Shown here: positions 27,668 through 37,467 of the stretch, in pieces
How positions within the stretch are numbered: position 1 is the stretch's first letter
Layout: the number at the start of each line of letters is the position of its first letter
Assembly: GCF_000255495.1 (NCBI RefSeq)
Contig: NZ_AHYZ01000183.1
Coordinates: 21,649-85,648 of the forward strand
Direction of reading: 5' to 3'
Origin: Liquorilactobacillus vini DSM 20605
GTDB lineage: Bacteria > Bacillota > Bacilli > Lactobacillales > Lactobacillaceae
Length of the DNA stretch: 64,000 bases
Position numbers and translations under genes: made by a program
The notes under the pieces: generated by a model
Seen by the model: the letters and a program-made list of their open reading frames with translations, nothing else
Told to the model about the DNA's origin: nothing
The model's database searches: none

Positions 27668-28849
27668 TTATTTATTTTCAATCACCTTTTGTAACCTAGC
27701 TACAGCTGCTTTAATATTTTGCGGTGGTGTCGCCAAATTAAGCCGAACAAAACCCCGGCCGCTTTGGCCAAACATTTCACCTAAATTAACCGCCAATTTA
27801 GCATCAGTCAGCATCACCTGTTTTAATTTGGCAGGATCAATTACTCGCCTTAAATCAACCCAAGCTAAATAAGTTCCCTGCAAATCATAGACTTTGACTT
27901 GTGGTTGGACTTTTTCAAGTTGCTTTAAAATGGCAAAGTTTTGCCGAACAACCGCTAAAAAGCCGTCGAGCCAATCTTGTCCTGCTTGATAAGCTGCTAA
28001 AGCTGCCACTTGTCCCAAATAAGTTCCAGCCGGCGCGGCTAAGCGTGCAAAATAAGCATCATAACGTGCACGCATTTGCGGATTAGGAATCACGACATGA
28101 CTGCTTTTTAAGCCTGCCAAGTTGAAAGTCTTAGAAGCTGCATCCAGCATTACCAAATTATCACGATAGAAACCATTTTTAACAGAAAGTGCTGAAATAA
28201 ACCTCTGCGGACCAACAATCAAATCATGATGAATCTCATCTGAAATTAATAGAACTTCATGTTCCCGACAAATTTCCAATAACCTCTCTAATTCCGCTTC
28301 ACTCCAAACACGGCCAACAGGATTGTGCGGGGAACAATTGATCAGTAGATGAACCTGATTAGCAACAATTTTTTGCTCAATGTCAGCAAAGTCCATTTCA
28401 TAATGATGATCAACTGGTTTTAACTCAGATACCACCAGCTGCCGGTCATTTTCTTCAATTACCTTCATAAATGGAAAGTAAACTGGCTGCAAAACCATGA
28501 TCGCTGCTTGCGGCTGCGTTAAAACATTGATTAGTGTACTTAAAGATTGAACTACACCTGTTCCATAGCGTAGCCATTCCGGATGAATCTCCGTACCATA
28601 ATGATTTTGTTGCCAATTAGCATAAGCAGCAAAATAATTTTCAGGAGTCATTGAGTATCCATATGCTCCCTGAGCTATCACTTTTTGCAAAGCTGCGACA
28701 ACTGCTGCTGGTACCTTAAAATCAGTGTCAGCAATCCACAGTGGCAATAAATCAGCTCGTCCAAAAGCCTGTTTCATCCCATCCCATTTGACTGAATCAG
28801 TTTGGCGGCGATCAATTTGGTATGTTTTCAAAAAGTCAGTTATATTCAT
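27668..28849 (-). CDS. MalY/PatB-type PLP-dependent C-S lyase (aminotransferase fold)
   Basis: 393 residues, fold type I PLP enzyme. PLP lysine in LDAASKTFNLAGLKSSH, NCSPHNPVGRVW for the cofactor ring, SDEIHHDL, and a C-terminal arginine in GRGFVRLNLA. The pattern fits cystathionine beta-lyases of the MalY/PatB group, which release thiols from cystathionine or cysteine conjugates. A general aminotransferase activity cannot be excluded. Its start overlaps the upstream AI-2E gene by 4 bp (ATGA), indicating translational coupling. Confidence 0.85.
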   Translation of the reverse strand: MNITDFLKTYQIDRRQTDSVKWDGMKQAFGRADLLPLWIADTDFKVPAAVVAALQKVIAQGAYGYSMTPENYFAAYANWQQNHYGTEIHPEWLRYGTGVVQSLSTLINVLTQPQAAIMVLQPVYFPFMKVIEENDRQLVVSELKPVDHHYEMDFADIEQKIVANQVHLLINCSPHNPVGRVWSEAELERLLEICREHEVLLISDEIHHDLIVGPQRFISALSVKNGFYRDNLVMLDAASKTFNLAGLKSSHVVIPNPQMRARYDAYFARLAAPAGTYLGQVAALAAYQAGQDWLDGFLAVVRQNFAILKQLEKVQPQVKVYDLQGTYLAWVDLRRVIDPAKLKQVMLTDAKLAVNLGEMFGQSGRGFVRLNLATPPQNIKAAVARLQKVIENK

Positions 28850-29898
28850 GAGCTTTTCTCCTTTTTTTCAATTTTGCCCTGTTTGTTAGTCTGCTTAATC
28901 GCTTTGACTCCTAAAATATCTAAGAGGAAGGTAAAGATCGGAATGCCGACGATCAATCCCCACATTCCAAAAAGTTTTTCAGCGACAAATAAAACTACAA
29001 AAGTATAAAAAATTGGCAATTCGGTCTTATTTGACATTAGCTTAGGATTTAAGACATAAGATTCCAGAGCATGAACGACTAATAACATTATTATAATATA
29101 AATCACATCGCGAAGACCACCAACTGAATAACCAATTACACTCATTGGAATAGCCGAAATAATTACCCCGGCAACCGGAATCAAGCTCATGATAAAAATC
29201 AGCAGTGACAAACTAAATAATTGCGGCATTTTTAAAAATGCTAAGCAAATTGTCGTGATAATTGTATTGACAATCGCAATGATAAATTGGGTTTCAATCA
29301 CGATTCCAAAGGTATTGACAAATTTCTTAGCAAAAAAGTAAATATCTTGAAAATACCAGGCAAACGGTCCGCTTAAAAAATTCTGAGAAAAATTAGCCAT
29401 CCGTCTTTCTTCGATCGTGAAAAAGAAACTCAAAATCAAAGAAAAAATAAAGGTTGCCCCCACTGTTCCAATGCTGGTTACATATTTAAATACGATTGCT
29501 ACGCCATTTTTTAATTGAGTGGACAGTGTTGAAGTACTAATATACTGACTGAAAAAGTCGAAAACTTTATTAGCCGTCATTGAAGGCTTTTGATAAAAAT
29601 CAACTAAGTAGCGAATCATTGCCTCAGTTTGTTTAAAAATTAGCGGAAAATATATAGTTACCGCTAAATATAGTAAACCGATCAAAGCTAAATAAATCAG
29701 GATCACCCCGAGATGAAACGGTAAACGCAGCTTTTTTTTCAGGAACATGGCAAAATTAAAAACCAGAAATGTGAAAATGAAGGTTAATAAAATCATACTT
29801 AATAACCCTCGTAATAAATATAAAACTACAATGACACTAAGTAAGACGGCAAATCTTCTTAAACGGACATTTGCCAAAAATCGTTGCCAAACTCCCAC
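28846..29898 (-). CDS. AI-2E transporter family (PerM-like) membrane protein
   Basis: 350 residues with about seven or eight membrane helices: paired N-terminal helices, a central cytosolic/extracellular segment, and a C-terminal block with LMSNKTELPIFYTFVVLFVAEKLFGMWGLIVGIPIF that is typical of the family. Members export autoinducer-2 or, in others, sodium or protons; the substrate here is unknown. The start is a GTG at 29898 preceded by GAGGTGAT; an upstream TTG would overlap this site. Coupled to the downstream lyase, whose relatives act in sulfur amino acid metabolism, which may be coincidence. Confidence 0.85.
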   Translation of the reverse strand: MGVWQRFLANVRLRRFAVLLSVIVVLYLLRGLLSMILLTFIFTFLVFNFAMFLKKKLRLPFHLGVILIYLALIGLLYLAVTIYFPLIFKQTEAMIRYLVDFYQKPSMTANKVFDFFSQYISTSTLSTQLKNGVAIVFKYVTSIGTVGATFIFSLILSFFFTIEERRMANFSQNFLSGPFAWYFQDIYFFAKKFVNTFGIVIETQFIIAIVNTIITTICLAFLKMPQLFSLSLLIFIMSLIPVAGVIISAIPMSVIGYSVGGLRDVIYIIIMLLVVHALESYVLNPKLMSNKTELPIFYTFVVLFVAEKLFGMWGLIVGIPIFTFLLDILGVKAIKQTNKQGKIEKKEKSS

Positions 29899-30364
29899 AA
29901 AATCACCTCGCAAATTTTTAAAACAATCCAGTTTTATTTAACCACTAATTACGTATTTTTAAAATAGTCACGTTTCGCTGATAATGATAAATTCCAGTAA
30001 TTAAAAAATATTAAACTTGAACTTTTACTAGAGCTACCTAAAATATCTATTAATTATAGGCACTATGCAAATCAGATCTTTAACCAGTTTTAGCTTGTTT
30101 AAATCTGTTTTCGATATTCCTCCTTTTTTTTAAGAAATTTCGTTCAATGTTAAACTAACTGAAATTTTTTAGCAATCATTGGACTTAATTGATATCAGTT
30201 TTAAATTTACTATTGACGATGTTTTTGATAATGCACGACCACAGCGGCAGTCGTTAATTTTAGCAAACTCCGCAAAACAAATGGTTTTCTGTCTTACCTA
30301 ACTAGGTCTAAAGACATTAATAAAAACCCTTATCAACTTCTTTAGGAATTATAACAATCTAAAA
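29899..30364. other. Intergenic region, no supported gene
   Basis: Mostly AT-rich. On the plus strand around 30190-30300 a stretch of about 35 codons is open, but it has no start, ribosome site or recognisable match. It could be an old gene scrap. Confidence 0.4.
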
Positions 30365-33300
30365 CTATTTATATGATTGATCATTAATTTTAGAACTCGG
30401 GGTTGGATAAGTAATCTTCATCACAGCTGGCATCACAATTGGAATTAAAATCACTAACAAGAAAATGCCGGTAATTACTACTAAAGCTACTTGAATCAGC
30501 GTGGTTACCCCTGATGGAATCAAGGCTGCAAAAGTTCCGCTGAGAATGATTCCAGCTGAAATAACTACCGTACCAATGATCGCCGTTGCCCGTAACACTT
30601 TAGCATCGATTGAAATTGGTTCATGCAATCCTTCTCGAAATTTAATGACCAAGAAAATGCTATAATCAACTCCCAAAGCCACCAGCATTATAAACGCAAA
30701 AAATGGGGTATTCCAGGTCAACATCGAAGTTTTTAAAACAATTTGGCTGAACCAGTGAACGATATTTAATGCACTGTAATAGATAATAACTAACATTGCT
30801 TCAATTGTTAGTGACTGAATTAGCGAACGAGTAACGAACATCAGGGCAACTAAAATTCCAACTAGCATCAGCAAAGCAGTCCGCTTAAAGTCTTGTGCTG
30901 CTACTTGTTTCAAATCACGTGTTTGCGAAGTTGAACCACCTAAAACTACCTCTGCATGATTCAAACTAGTTCCTTTTAAAGAACCAGTAACTAACTGCTG
31001 AATTTTTGCCAAGGTTTGAATGGCAGCTTGCGAATTAGGATCAGCTTTTAGGATAACGGTTAATTGTGTCATTCTTTTATTGTCTGAGAAATAAGTATCT
31101 AAAATTGGTTTAAAAGCCTTACTGTGCAGTTTTTTTGCCGGCAAGTAATAAGTTTTACCCGCTGTGGATTTCTGCAATCCCTGCAAATAATTGTTGCTGG
31201 CTTGATTTCCTTGATTAACTTGACCGATTCCATTAGTAGCACTTCCTAATCCTGCCGACAATGCCTGAACAGCTGCTGGCAAACCAGTTAAACTTTGAAC
31301 TAACTTCTGATTTCCAGCAGCAACTTGATTGGCTCCGGTCGTCAATTGACCAGTTTGGTTGTTCAACGTATCCATCGCAGTAGCTAATTGCGCTGTGCTA
31401 CTGCTTAATTGGCCTAAATTGCTGTTTAATTGGGTAATTGTACTTGCAGCTGCTGGCAAAATTTGTGCTGATGAACTTGCTAACTGACTAACTGCTTGCT
31501 GCAAGCTGGCTGATGACTGTTGAAGAGTAGTTAATTGAGCAGCTAGAGAATTAGTTGAATTGCCAATTGATTGGGTATCATTACCAATCTTCGTCAAAGA
31601 TTCAGTTAATGCTCCGTTTAAGCTGGATAAAGCTTGTTGTTGCTGTTGTTGATTTTGATTAATAATTTGAATAATTTTTTGCCGCTGCTCCGTTGTCAAC
31701 TTAACACCTGCACTTTGCAATTTTGCCACCAATTGCGTCCCCAAAACGGTGTTTGCAGTTAATTTCCCCATTGCAGCATCAACGGCAGTCAATTGCTGCT
31801 GAATATCGTTTGCCGCATTGCCAATTTGTGTTAATGAATTTTTAGTCGTTGACTCAGAACTGCTGGAACTATTGGTTACTTGTTGGTTCAGTTGGCTAAT
31901 AGCGTGATTCAACTCTGGCAACGATTGAACTAACTTTTGTAATTGTGCTTGTTCAGAATTATTCATCCCAGAATTTAGCTGGTCATGTAGCGTAGTAACT
32001 GCTGAGGTCAATTCTTTAATGCCGTCACTTAATTGACTAGTTCCCGTCGCAACTTGCTGCGATCCTGAGGCTAATTGTTGAGTTGAAGCAACTTCCCCCT
32101 TAATATTCACTCCATCAATTTGATTTTTAGCTGAACTTAAGCCGCCACTAATTTTACTTAAACCAACTTTAGCCTGAGTTAGCCCCTGAGTAACATCTGT
32201 TAGTTGTTTTTTGAGATATAGATTTTTTATTACCTTCCCTGCTGGTTGTGAAGCAGATAAAACCGTTTTAATTCCAGCAACATTTTTCAGCTGATTAGTT
32301 AGTTGATCAATTAATTTTAAATATTTTTCATTTATCAATTGGTGCCGGCTATTAAGATAGATAGTTGTTGGTTCTGACATTCCCTTCGAAAAATGTTGTT
32401 GAATTAAATTAAAACCAATTTTTGATGGAACTTGACTACTAACCTCATCTACATCATCATAGTTTAACAGCCCCTGACTTTGAACTGCTAAGGGGACCAA
32501 AAATGCCAAAACTACAACAATCGTTATAATCGGTCGCAATAATGAATATTTTGCTAAACCTTGCCACAAACGGCTTTGCTTCTCCCCTTCAAAATGCTTA
32601 ATCGGCCAAAAAATTTTTTCACCTATTGTTCCCATAAAAAACGGGTTCAACGTCAATAAAACCAGTAAAAGAATTGCCACTCCGACAGCAATCCCAGCTG
32701 CTGAACGATAAAGAGAGAATTTGGCAAAAAATAAAGTTGTCATACCTATTAAGACCGAGACTCCTGAATAAATAATCGTTCGACCGCCAACTTGCAAAGC
32801 AGATTTGGTCGCCTCTTTTTTAGTTAATCCAGCTGATAATCCAGCTTTAAATTCGTTATACAACAAAATATTGTAATCTGTACCAATTCCAAACAAGACA
32901 ATAATGATAAATACTTCAGTGAAGTCTGAATATGGAAAACCCAGATATTTAACCAAAGTATCGACAGTACTGATAGAAATTAAGCCGGCAACTCCAACTG
33001 TTATTAAAGAAAAGATTGGCGTGATTGGCGACTTAAATACCAGCAACAATACTACGAAAATAAAGATTGCTGCAATAATTTCAGTTTTCTTGACACCTTT
33101 TTCAGTTGAATTAGAAAAATCTTGGTCTAAAATATCACTTCCTGTCAAATAACTTCTAACACCTGGTGTTTTTATTGCTTTTGTCAATTCTTGTTTAATT
33201 TTCTTAATATCGTGCTGTTTGGTTTTTTGGACTGAAATTTCAACAATTTGAGTTGTTTTGTCTTTAGAAATTAACTGCGATTTAACCAGTGGGGTATCTT

Positions 33301-33619
33301 TAGCATCAGTCATATCTTTAATTTGATATTGCTGTTTTTTTTGTTTCAGTCGAGTAATTGTCTGATTAATAGCTCGATTTTGCTTCGACGTTAAACGATG
33401 ATGCTGATTGTTAAAAACAACAATCAGCGAAGTTGTCTTGTTTTCTTTGCTTCCCCATTGATTTTGTAGTTTAGTTGCCTTGGTACTTTGATAATTTCTG
33501 GGAATTGTACTGCTTTTATTAACATTCGCAACACTTGGAGTAAACAAGAACGCAATTATTAATAAGGCTGTCCAACCGAGTGCCCACCATTTATACCTGC
33601 TTAAAAGTTTTTCTTTCAT
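30365..33619 (-). CDS. Large MMPL/RND-type membrane exporter with central coiled-coil region
   Basis: 1084 residues. Two RND-type membrane halves: TM1 near residue 15-33, then five or six helices with FGIGTDYNILLYNEF about 240-260, and a second block with FIMLVALGVDYSIFLVIKFREGL. GxxxDY motifs in both halves are the proton-relay signature of MMPL proteins. Between them lies a long Gln/Ser/Thr-rich heptad region (about residues 470-830) with repeated LxxQLxxG patterns, likely an extracytoplasmic helical stalk. Such proteins export lipids, wall precursors or peptides. The start at 33619 fits AGGAG. A frameshifted TetR gene is divergent. Confidence 0.85.
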   Translation of the reverse strand: MKEKLLSRYKWWALGWTALLIIAFLFTPSVANVNKSSTIPRNYQSTKATKLQNQWGSKENKTTSLIVVFNNQHHRLTSKQNRAINQTITRLKQKKQQYQIKDMTDAKDTPLVKSQLISKDKTTQIVEISVQKTKQHDIKKIKQELTKAIKTPGVRSYLTGSDILDQDFSNSTEKGVKKTEIIAAIFIFVVLLLVFKSPITPIFSLITVGVAGLISISTVDTLVKYLGFPYSDFTEVFIIIVLFGIGTDYNILLYNEFKAGLSAGLTKKEATKSALQVGGRTIIYSGVSVLIGMTTLFFAKFSLYRSAAGIAVGVAILLLVLLTLNPFFMGTIGEKIFWPIKHFEGEKQSRLWQGLAKYSLLRPIITIVVVLAFLVPLAVQSQGLLNYDDVDEVSSQVPSKIGFNLIQQHFSKGMSEPTTIYLNSRHQLINEKYLKLIDQLTNQLKNVAGIKTVLSASQPAGKVIKNLYLKKQLTDVTQGLTQAKVGLSKISGGLSSAKNQIDGVNIKGEVASTQQLASGSQQVATGTSQLSDGIKELTSAVTTLHDQLNSGMNNSEQAQLQKLVQSLPELNHAISQLNQQVTNSSSSSESTTKNSLTQIGNAANDIQQQLTAVDAAMGKLTANTVLGTQLVAKLQSAGVKLTTEQRQKIIQIINQNQQQQQQALSSLNGALTESLTKIGNDTQSIGNSTNSLAAQLTTLQQSSASLQQAVSQLASSSAQILPAAASTITQLNSNLGQLSSSTAQLATAMDTLNNQTGQLTTGANQVAAGNQKLVQSLTGLPAAVQALSAGLGSATNGIGQVNQGNQASNNYLQGLQKSTAGKTYYLPAKKLHSKAFKPILDTYFSDNKRMTQLTVILKADPNSQAAIQTLAKIQQLVTGSLKGTSLNHAEVVLGGSTSQTRDLKQVAAQDFKRTALLMLVGILVALMFVTRSLIQSLTIEAMLVIIYYSALNIVHWFSQIVLKTSMLTWNTPFFAFIMLVALGVDYSIFLVIKFREGLHEPISIDAKVLRATAIIGTVVISAGIILSGTFAALIPSGVTTLIQVALVVITGIFLLVILIPIVMPAVMKITYPTPSSKINDQSYK

Positions 33620-33749
33620 TCTCATTCTCCTGACTACAATGGTCTGCTGAAATTTTAAGCATTTTTAAAGAGTTAAAGTTTTCCTTTTGGATTGCTAAAT
33701 AACCTCTAAATTTGCCAATTTCGACTTAATTTTTCAAAATTTATCCTTT

Positions 33750-33777
33750 ATTATATTTGTAAAGTCACTACAACCAA
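33750..33777 (-). promoter_or_regulatory. Sigma-A promoter of the MMPL gene
   Basis: On the minus strand TTGGTT (33772-33777), a 16-bp spacer and TATAAT (33750-33755). It lies in the divergent gap to the TetR gene. Confidence 0.6.
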
Positions 33778-33806
33778 AGAGCAATTTGGAGAAAATTGTT
33801 TATTAA

Positions 33807-33821
33807 AAGACACCTGGTCTT
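33807..33821. promoter_or_regulatory. Small inverted repeat, possible TetR operator
   Basis: AAGAC (33807-33811) and GTCTT (33817-33821) flank a 5-base centre, 26 bases before the TetR start. Short, so tentative. Confidence 0.3.
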
Positions 33822-33846
33822 AAATTGTCCAAAATAGGAGAAAATC

Positions 33847-34394
33847 ATGAGAATTGATCGTCGTATCACTAAAACTCAACGCGCTATCAGAAAAAGTTTC
33901 CTTGATTTATTAAGCCAAAAAAAGATTAATGAAATTACCGTTGCCGATATAACTAAAAGCGCCGACATTGCTCGTAGCACTTTTTATCTGCATTATGAAG
34001 ATGTTTATGATTTATATGATCAAATCATCACTAACTTATTAAATGGTTTAACTATTCGGTTTGATCAGCTCTATCTAGCCAGCACCTTGGCTTCAAATTT
34101 CAAGAAATTAATGCAAGAATTAATCAATTATGTAGTCGAACAGAAAAAGATTTTTCGAATATTATTTCAAAAAGACAGCGAAAGCAAGTTGACAACCGTT
34201 TGATAAAATTATTTACTGACCGTATTATAAAAATCGAACATATATCTCGAACTAATAAACAAGCTTACTTTGAAATTTTGTTCACCGTAACTGGTGCCAT
34301 TAATATATTCATAAGTTGGTTAATGCGGGATTCTGACACTGATTCACACGAATTATCAAATATTCTCAATCAGATTCTAATCAAACTCGAATAA
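33847..34394 (+). pseudogene. TetR-family regulator with a C-terminal frameshift
   Basis: The N-terminal 118 codons form a TetR DNA-binding domain: RITKTQRAIRKSFLDLL, then the helix-turn-helix INEITVADITKSADIARSTFYLHYEDVYDLYDQI. The frame ends at TGA just after SESKLTTV. In the next frame the expected ligand-domain helix NRLIKLFTDRI follows and runs on to 34394. One extra T in AAGTTGAC would read SKFDNRLIKLF and give a normal protein of about 182 residues. A ribosome site AGGAG precedes the ATG. It probably repressed the divergent MMPL gene. If the shift is real, repression may be lost; a base-call error is the alternative. Confidence 0.75.
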
Positions 34395-34503
34395 CTGTTG
34401 CTCAAAAAATACAATCGCTGTTAGTCAAAATTCCTGCTAACATGACAAGAAATAATTCCAGTTTTGATCTATTCCGAGAATTTATAAGAAAGGAATGATT
34501 TAA

Positions 34504-34623
34504 ATAAAGATTATTATAGCCAGTGATCATGCTGGGGATGAACTAAGGAAATTGCCGAACAATTAGAAGCTATGGGCAGAAGTTAGGGATGTTGCAGCAT
34601 TTAGCAGCGAATTTGGCAACTAA
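34504..34623 (+). pseudogene. Remnant of an RpiB/LacA-family gene
   Basis: A good ribosome site (AAGAAAGGAATG) leads to ATA where ATG is expected. The next codons read KIIIASDHAGDELR, the hallmark N-terminus of RpiB/LacA proteins. Two frameshifts later the sequence reads EIAEQLEAMGR and then VRDVAAFSS, after which similarity stops. It has the same order of segments as the gene at 20324 (DHAGYELKK, KMGHTVKDAGPFS), so it is a relative that decayed further. A small hairpin TAAAGC/GCTTTA with Ts follows. The remaining 34624-34883 shows nothing I recognise. Confidence 0.65.
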
Positions 34624-34883
34624 AGCTTCTTGATGCTTTAATTTTTACAAATTTCGATTTCTTTGCCAGATAAAATTATCTTCTCTTTTTGACTAATAGA
34701 AATTATTACTCTTGTCAGTATACAGTGTTTTGCTTCCAGTATGAATAGTAACCATTACTTTTAACAGTTAGCAGCATGTGCATTAATTGGCACTTGGCTA
34801 CTGGTCATCCGTAAAACTCTAACTCAATTATCAATGCTGCTTTGACTTTAGGCACATAGCCAGCAAGTCAAACACTCGCTTGA

Positions 34884-36809
34884 TCATTCTTTTGAAGCAT
34901 AAATTTTTAAAAGTTGATGCAGCTGTCGGATATTTTCTTTGATTTGCTTGCCGGTATCCGTATCAGCTACTTTTTTTCGCTCAACTTCATGATTGACGAC
35001 TTGAATGGTTGAAATAATATCCGTCTCATTTTTGATTGCATCCTGTTTTGAAGTGAACGGATGGTGAGAAACTAATTGCAGGCCATAAGAATTTGACAGC
35101 AAAGTATAGCCGCCAATTCCCGTCGTTGGCTGGTAAGCTTTAGAGAAGCCGCCATCAATAACGATCATTTTTTTGTTCGCCATAATTGGTTCTTGACCAC
35201 GTTTAACTGGCGTATGACCATTGATCACATGGCCGGTTTGCGGGTCCAAACCAAATTCCTGCATGATTTGTCGGCAAAACCACTCTTCACGGCGCAAAAC
35301 GAAATAAGGATTTTTACGTTCAATATGCGTCTTTTGATCAGCAACAAAATAGCGAGCAAAAGTTGTCATAGCGTGTTTGCCAAAGAGCGGTGATAATGGT
35401 CCTTGCCACAAGTACCAGGTCCAATCGGTTGCTGGATCATTTTGCCGGTTGGGATGGGCGTAAGCCTGCCGCAATTGCTTTTCAAAAAAGCAAAACAAAG
35501 CTTGACCGGTGTAGCTTTGATTTTTTGAATGCAAAGTCAAAAACTTTCCTTTTCCATCAACTGGCACACAGCCATGAAATAATAGATTTCCATTAGCAAT
35601 TTTATACATACTGCCGGCTTGCATCATAAAATCCAGCTGCCGACGTAATTTACTAGAATTGATAAATGAATTTAAAAGCCCGTCAGTAACTGTTTTTTCC
35701 TCAGCGGTCAAGACAAATGGATTTTGCTGATCAACTGTTGCAAAACACTGATTGCTTAATTCGTAATCCTGACCATTGATCTTTACGGTCTGATTTTGCC
35801 AGTTAATTTCGCCTAATAATCCAACCTGCGGCAACCGCCATTCAGGCCGTCGCTGCTTCAATTGGCCTTCAAGTTTAAACTGAATAATCGTAACGGCCGC
35901 TTGGACTTTGGCAATCATTTTTTTCTCTACTTCTGTCAGCTGTTTTTGATCAGACATGGTTTTAGGGTAAAAGGCTGGCAAAGCTTGATAGTGTTGATCG
36001 GCAAAAAAGAATAAATGTCGCAGATTGATTCCATAATGATCTTCAATAATACCTAAATTGTCATAGCGAGCACTAATGCGCAGCAAATTCATCAAGCACA
36101 AAGCCGATCCTGACACTGCTCCCAGCCACAAAATATCATGGTTACCCCACTGAATATCGACCGAATGGTAATTCATCAGGCGCTCCATGATCTGATCCGG
36201 CTCTGGGCCCCGGTCAAAAATATCACCGATGACATGCAAATGGTCAACGATCAAATGCTGAATCGTATAGCAAGTCGCAATAATAAACTGATCAGCTTGA
36301 TTTAGTTTTAACAGATTTTGCATAATCTGATTATAATAAGCTCGTTTATCAACTTCACGATGATCGGTATACAGTAGTTCCTCTGTGATATACGCAAAGT
36401 TTGGATCCAATGCTTTGCGAACTTTCGAACGCGTATATTTAGTCGCTGAAATTTTCAATAACTCGATTAAACGCGCAAAAGTATCTAAATACCACTGTTT
36501 AAGCTGATCTTCAGTTCTTTTTTGCCTTTCTGCCAACAACATATCTTCTGGATAATAAACCAACGTAGCAAAATCCTGGATACTGTCCTTGGTTAATTGA
36601 TCGCCAAAGTTTTCAATAATTTTTTGCTTAATATTACCTGAGCCATTACGTAAAACATGATCAAATGCTGGGAATTCCCCATGTAGATCACTGACAAAAT
36701 GCTCAGTCGGTTTTGGCAAATTTAAAATTGCCTCTAGATTAGTAATTTCTGTGATCACCGCTTGACGATTAGGAAACTTTTCGCGCAGTAATTTTTGCAT
36801 TAGTTCCAT
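34884..36809 (-). CDS. fbp: Fructose-1,6-bisphosphatase, class III
   Basis: 641 residues, the size of Firmicutes class III FBPases. Metallophosphatase motifs: FVSDLHGEFPAF, GDIFDRGPEPDQIM, WGNHDILWLGA, and later GHTPVKRGQEP with VIDGGFSKAY. Hydrolyses fructose-1,6-bisphosphate in gluconeogenesis. The start ATG 36809 follows GAGG; a preceding TTG is in frame but less suitable. It stands alone. Confidence 0.95.
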   Translation of the reverse strand: MELMQKLLREKFPNRQAVITEITNLEAILNLPKPTEHFVSDLHGEFPAFDHVLRNGSGNIKQKIIENFGDQLTKDSIQDFATLVYYPEDMLLAERQKRTEDQLKQWYLDTFARLIELLKISATKYTRSKVRKALDPNFAYITEELLYTDHREVDKRAYYNQIMQNLLKLNQADQFIIATCYTIQHLIVDHLHVIGDIFDRGPEPDQIMERLMNYHSVDIQWGNHDILWLGAVSGSALCLMNLLRISARYDNLGIIEDHYGINLRHLFFFADQHYQALPAFYPKTMSDQKQLTEVEKKMIAKVQAAVTIIQFKLEGQLKQRRPEWRLPQVGLLGEINWQNQTVKINGQDYELSNQCFATVDQQNPFVLTAEEKTVTDGLLNSFINSSKLRRQLDFMMQAGSMYKIANGNLLFHGCVPVDGKGKFLTLHSKNQSYTGQALFCFFEKQLRQAYAHPNRQNDPATDWTWYLWQGPLSPLFGKHAMTTFARYFVADQKTHIERKNPYFVLRREEWFCRQIMQEFGLDPQTGHVINGHTPVKRGQEPIMANKKMIVIDGGFSKAYQPTTGIGGYTLLSNSYGLQLVSHHPFTSKQDAIKNETDIISTIQVVNHEVERKKVADTDTGKQIKENIRQLHQLLKIYASKE

Positions 36810-37073
36810 CAAAATAACCTCTTTTTGATCTTAATTATCATTAATTTTATAATTGGTACACCTAGTAATATACATCATTTTTTTAAAAAAACAATCCATT
36901 ACGTAAACTTACAATTGCTTACAAACGGGATATAAAGCTTAATATTACGCGCATTTAATTACTAATACCAATTTGTACTTATTTTCACTTATTTAGAGAT
37001 ATATACTTGAAAAATGAAATCAATGATGATATGGTATAGCTATTAACCTGAAAGATAACTGAGGAGGATTTAA

Positions 37074-37376
37074 ATGAACAATTTAACTGTTGAACGGACT
37101 GAAGCACGGGCAGAAAAGAGTGCTGTTTGGCGCTTGATTAATCAGGAAACTGGTAATTTTCTAGATGTTGTTTTTGATAAAGGGCTGGAAAAAGCAATGA
37201 AAGTTCATCGTAATTTTTCATTCAACCGTTTTGAATCCGAACAAATTAATGAACTCCAAAAGTTAGTTGCAAAAATTAGTGATAATTATCAACTTATTTT
37301 AAATCAAGATGTAATTGGCTTGGATTATTTGCCTTTGTCAGCTGATAATGCAGTTACTTATTTGGAAAAAGAGTAG
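37074..37376 (+). CDS. Small hypothetical protein
   Basis: 100 residues, soluble and mainly helical with a short beta start (SAVWRLINQETGNFLDVVFD). Very strong ribosome site (GAGGAGG) before the ATG and a strong terminator after it support a real, well-expressed gene. I do not recognise the family. The 263-bp region upstream is AT-rich and holds a plausible TTGAAA-17-TATGGT promoter near 37009-37037. Confidence 0.65.
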   Translation: MNNLTVERTEARAEKSAVWRLINQETGNFLDVVFDKGLEKAMKVHRNFSFNRFESEQINELQKLVAKISDNYQLILNQDVIGLDYLPLSADNAVTYLEKE

Positions 37377-37399
37377 TATTAATTAGTTTCAAACTAAAA

Positions 37400-37459
37400 T
37401 AAAAAGGTATCCAGGTGAATTGGGACATTTATTTGTCTTCACCCAGATACCTTTTTATT
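37400..37459. terminator. Bidirectional terminator
   Basis: Arms AAAAAGGTATC (37401-37411) and GATACCTTTTT (37446-37456), extended by GGTGAA/TTCACC inside. It serves the small gene and the convergent msmK. Confidence 0.85.
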
Positions 37460-37467
37460 TAGTTAAA

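Noticed and set aside
30190..30300. Open plus-strand stretch of about 35 codons between the AI-2E and MMPL genes
   Set aside because: No start codon with ribosome site and no recognisable similarity.
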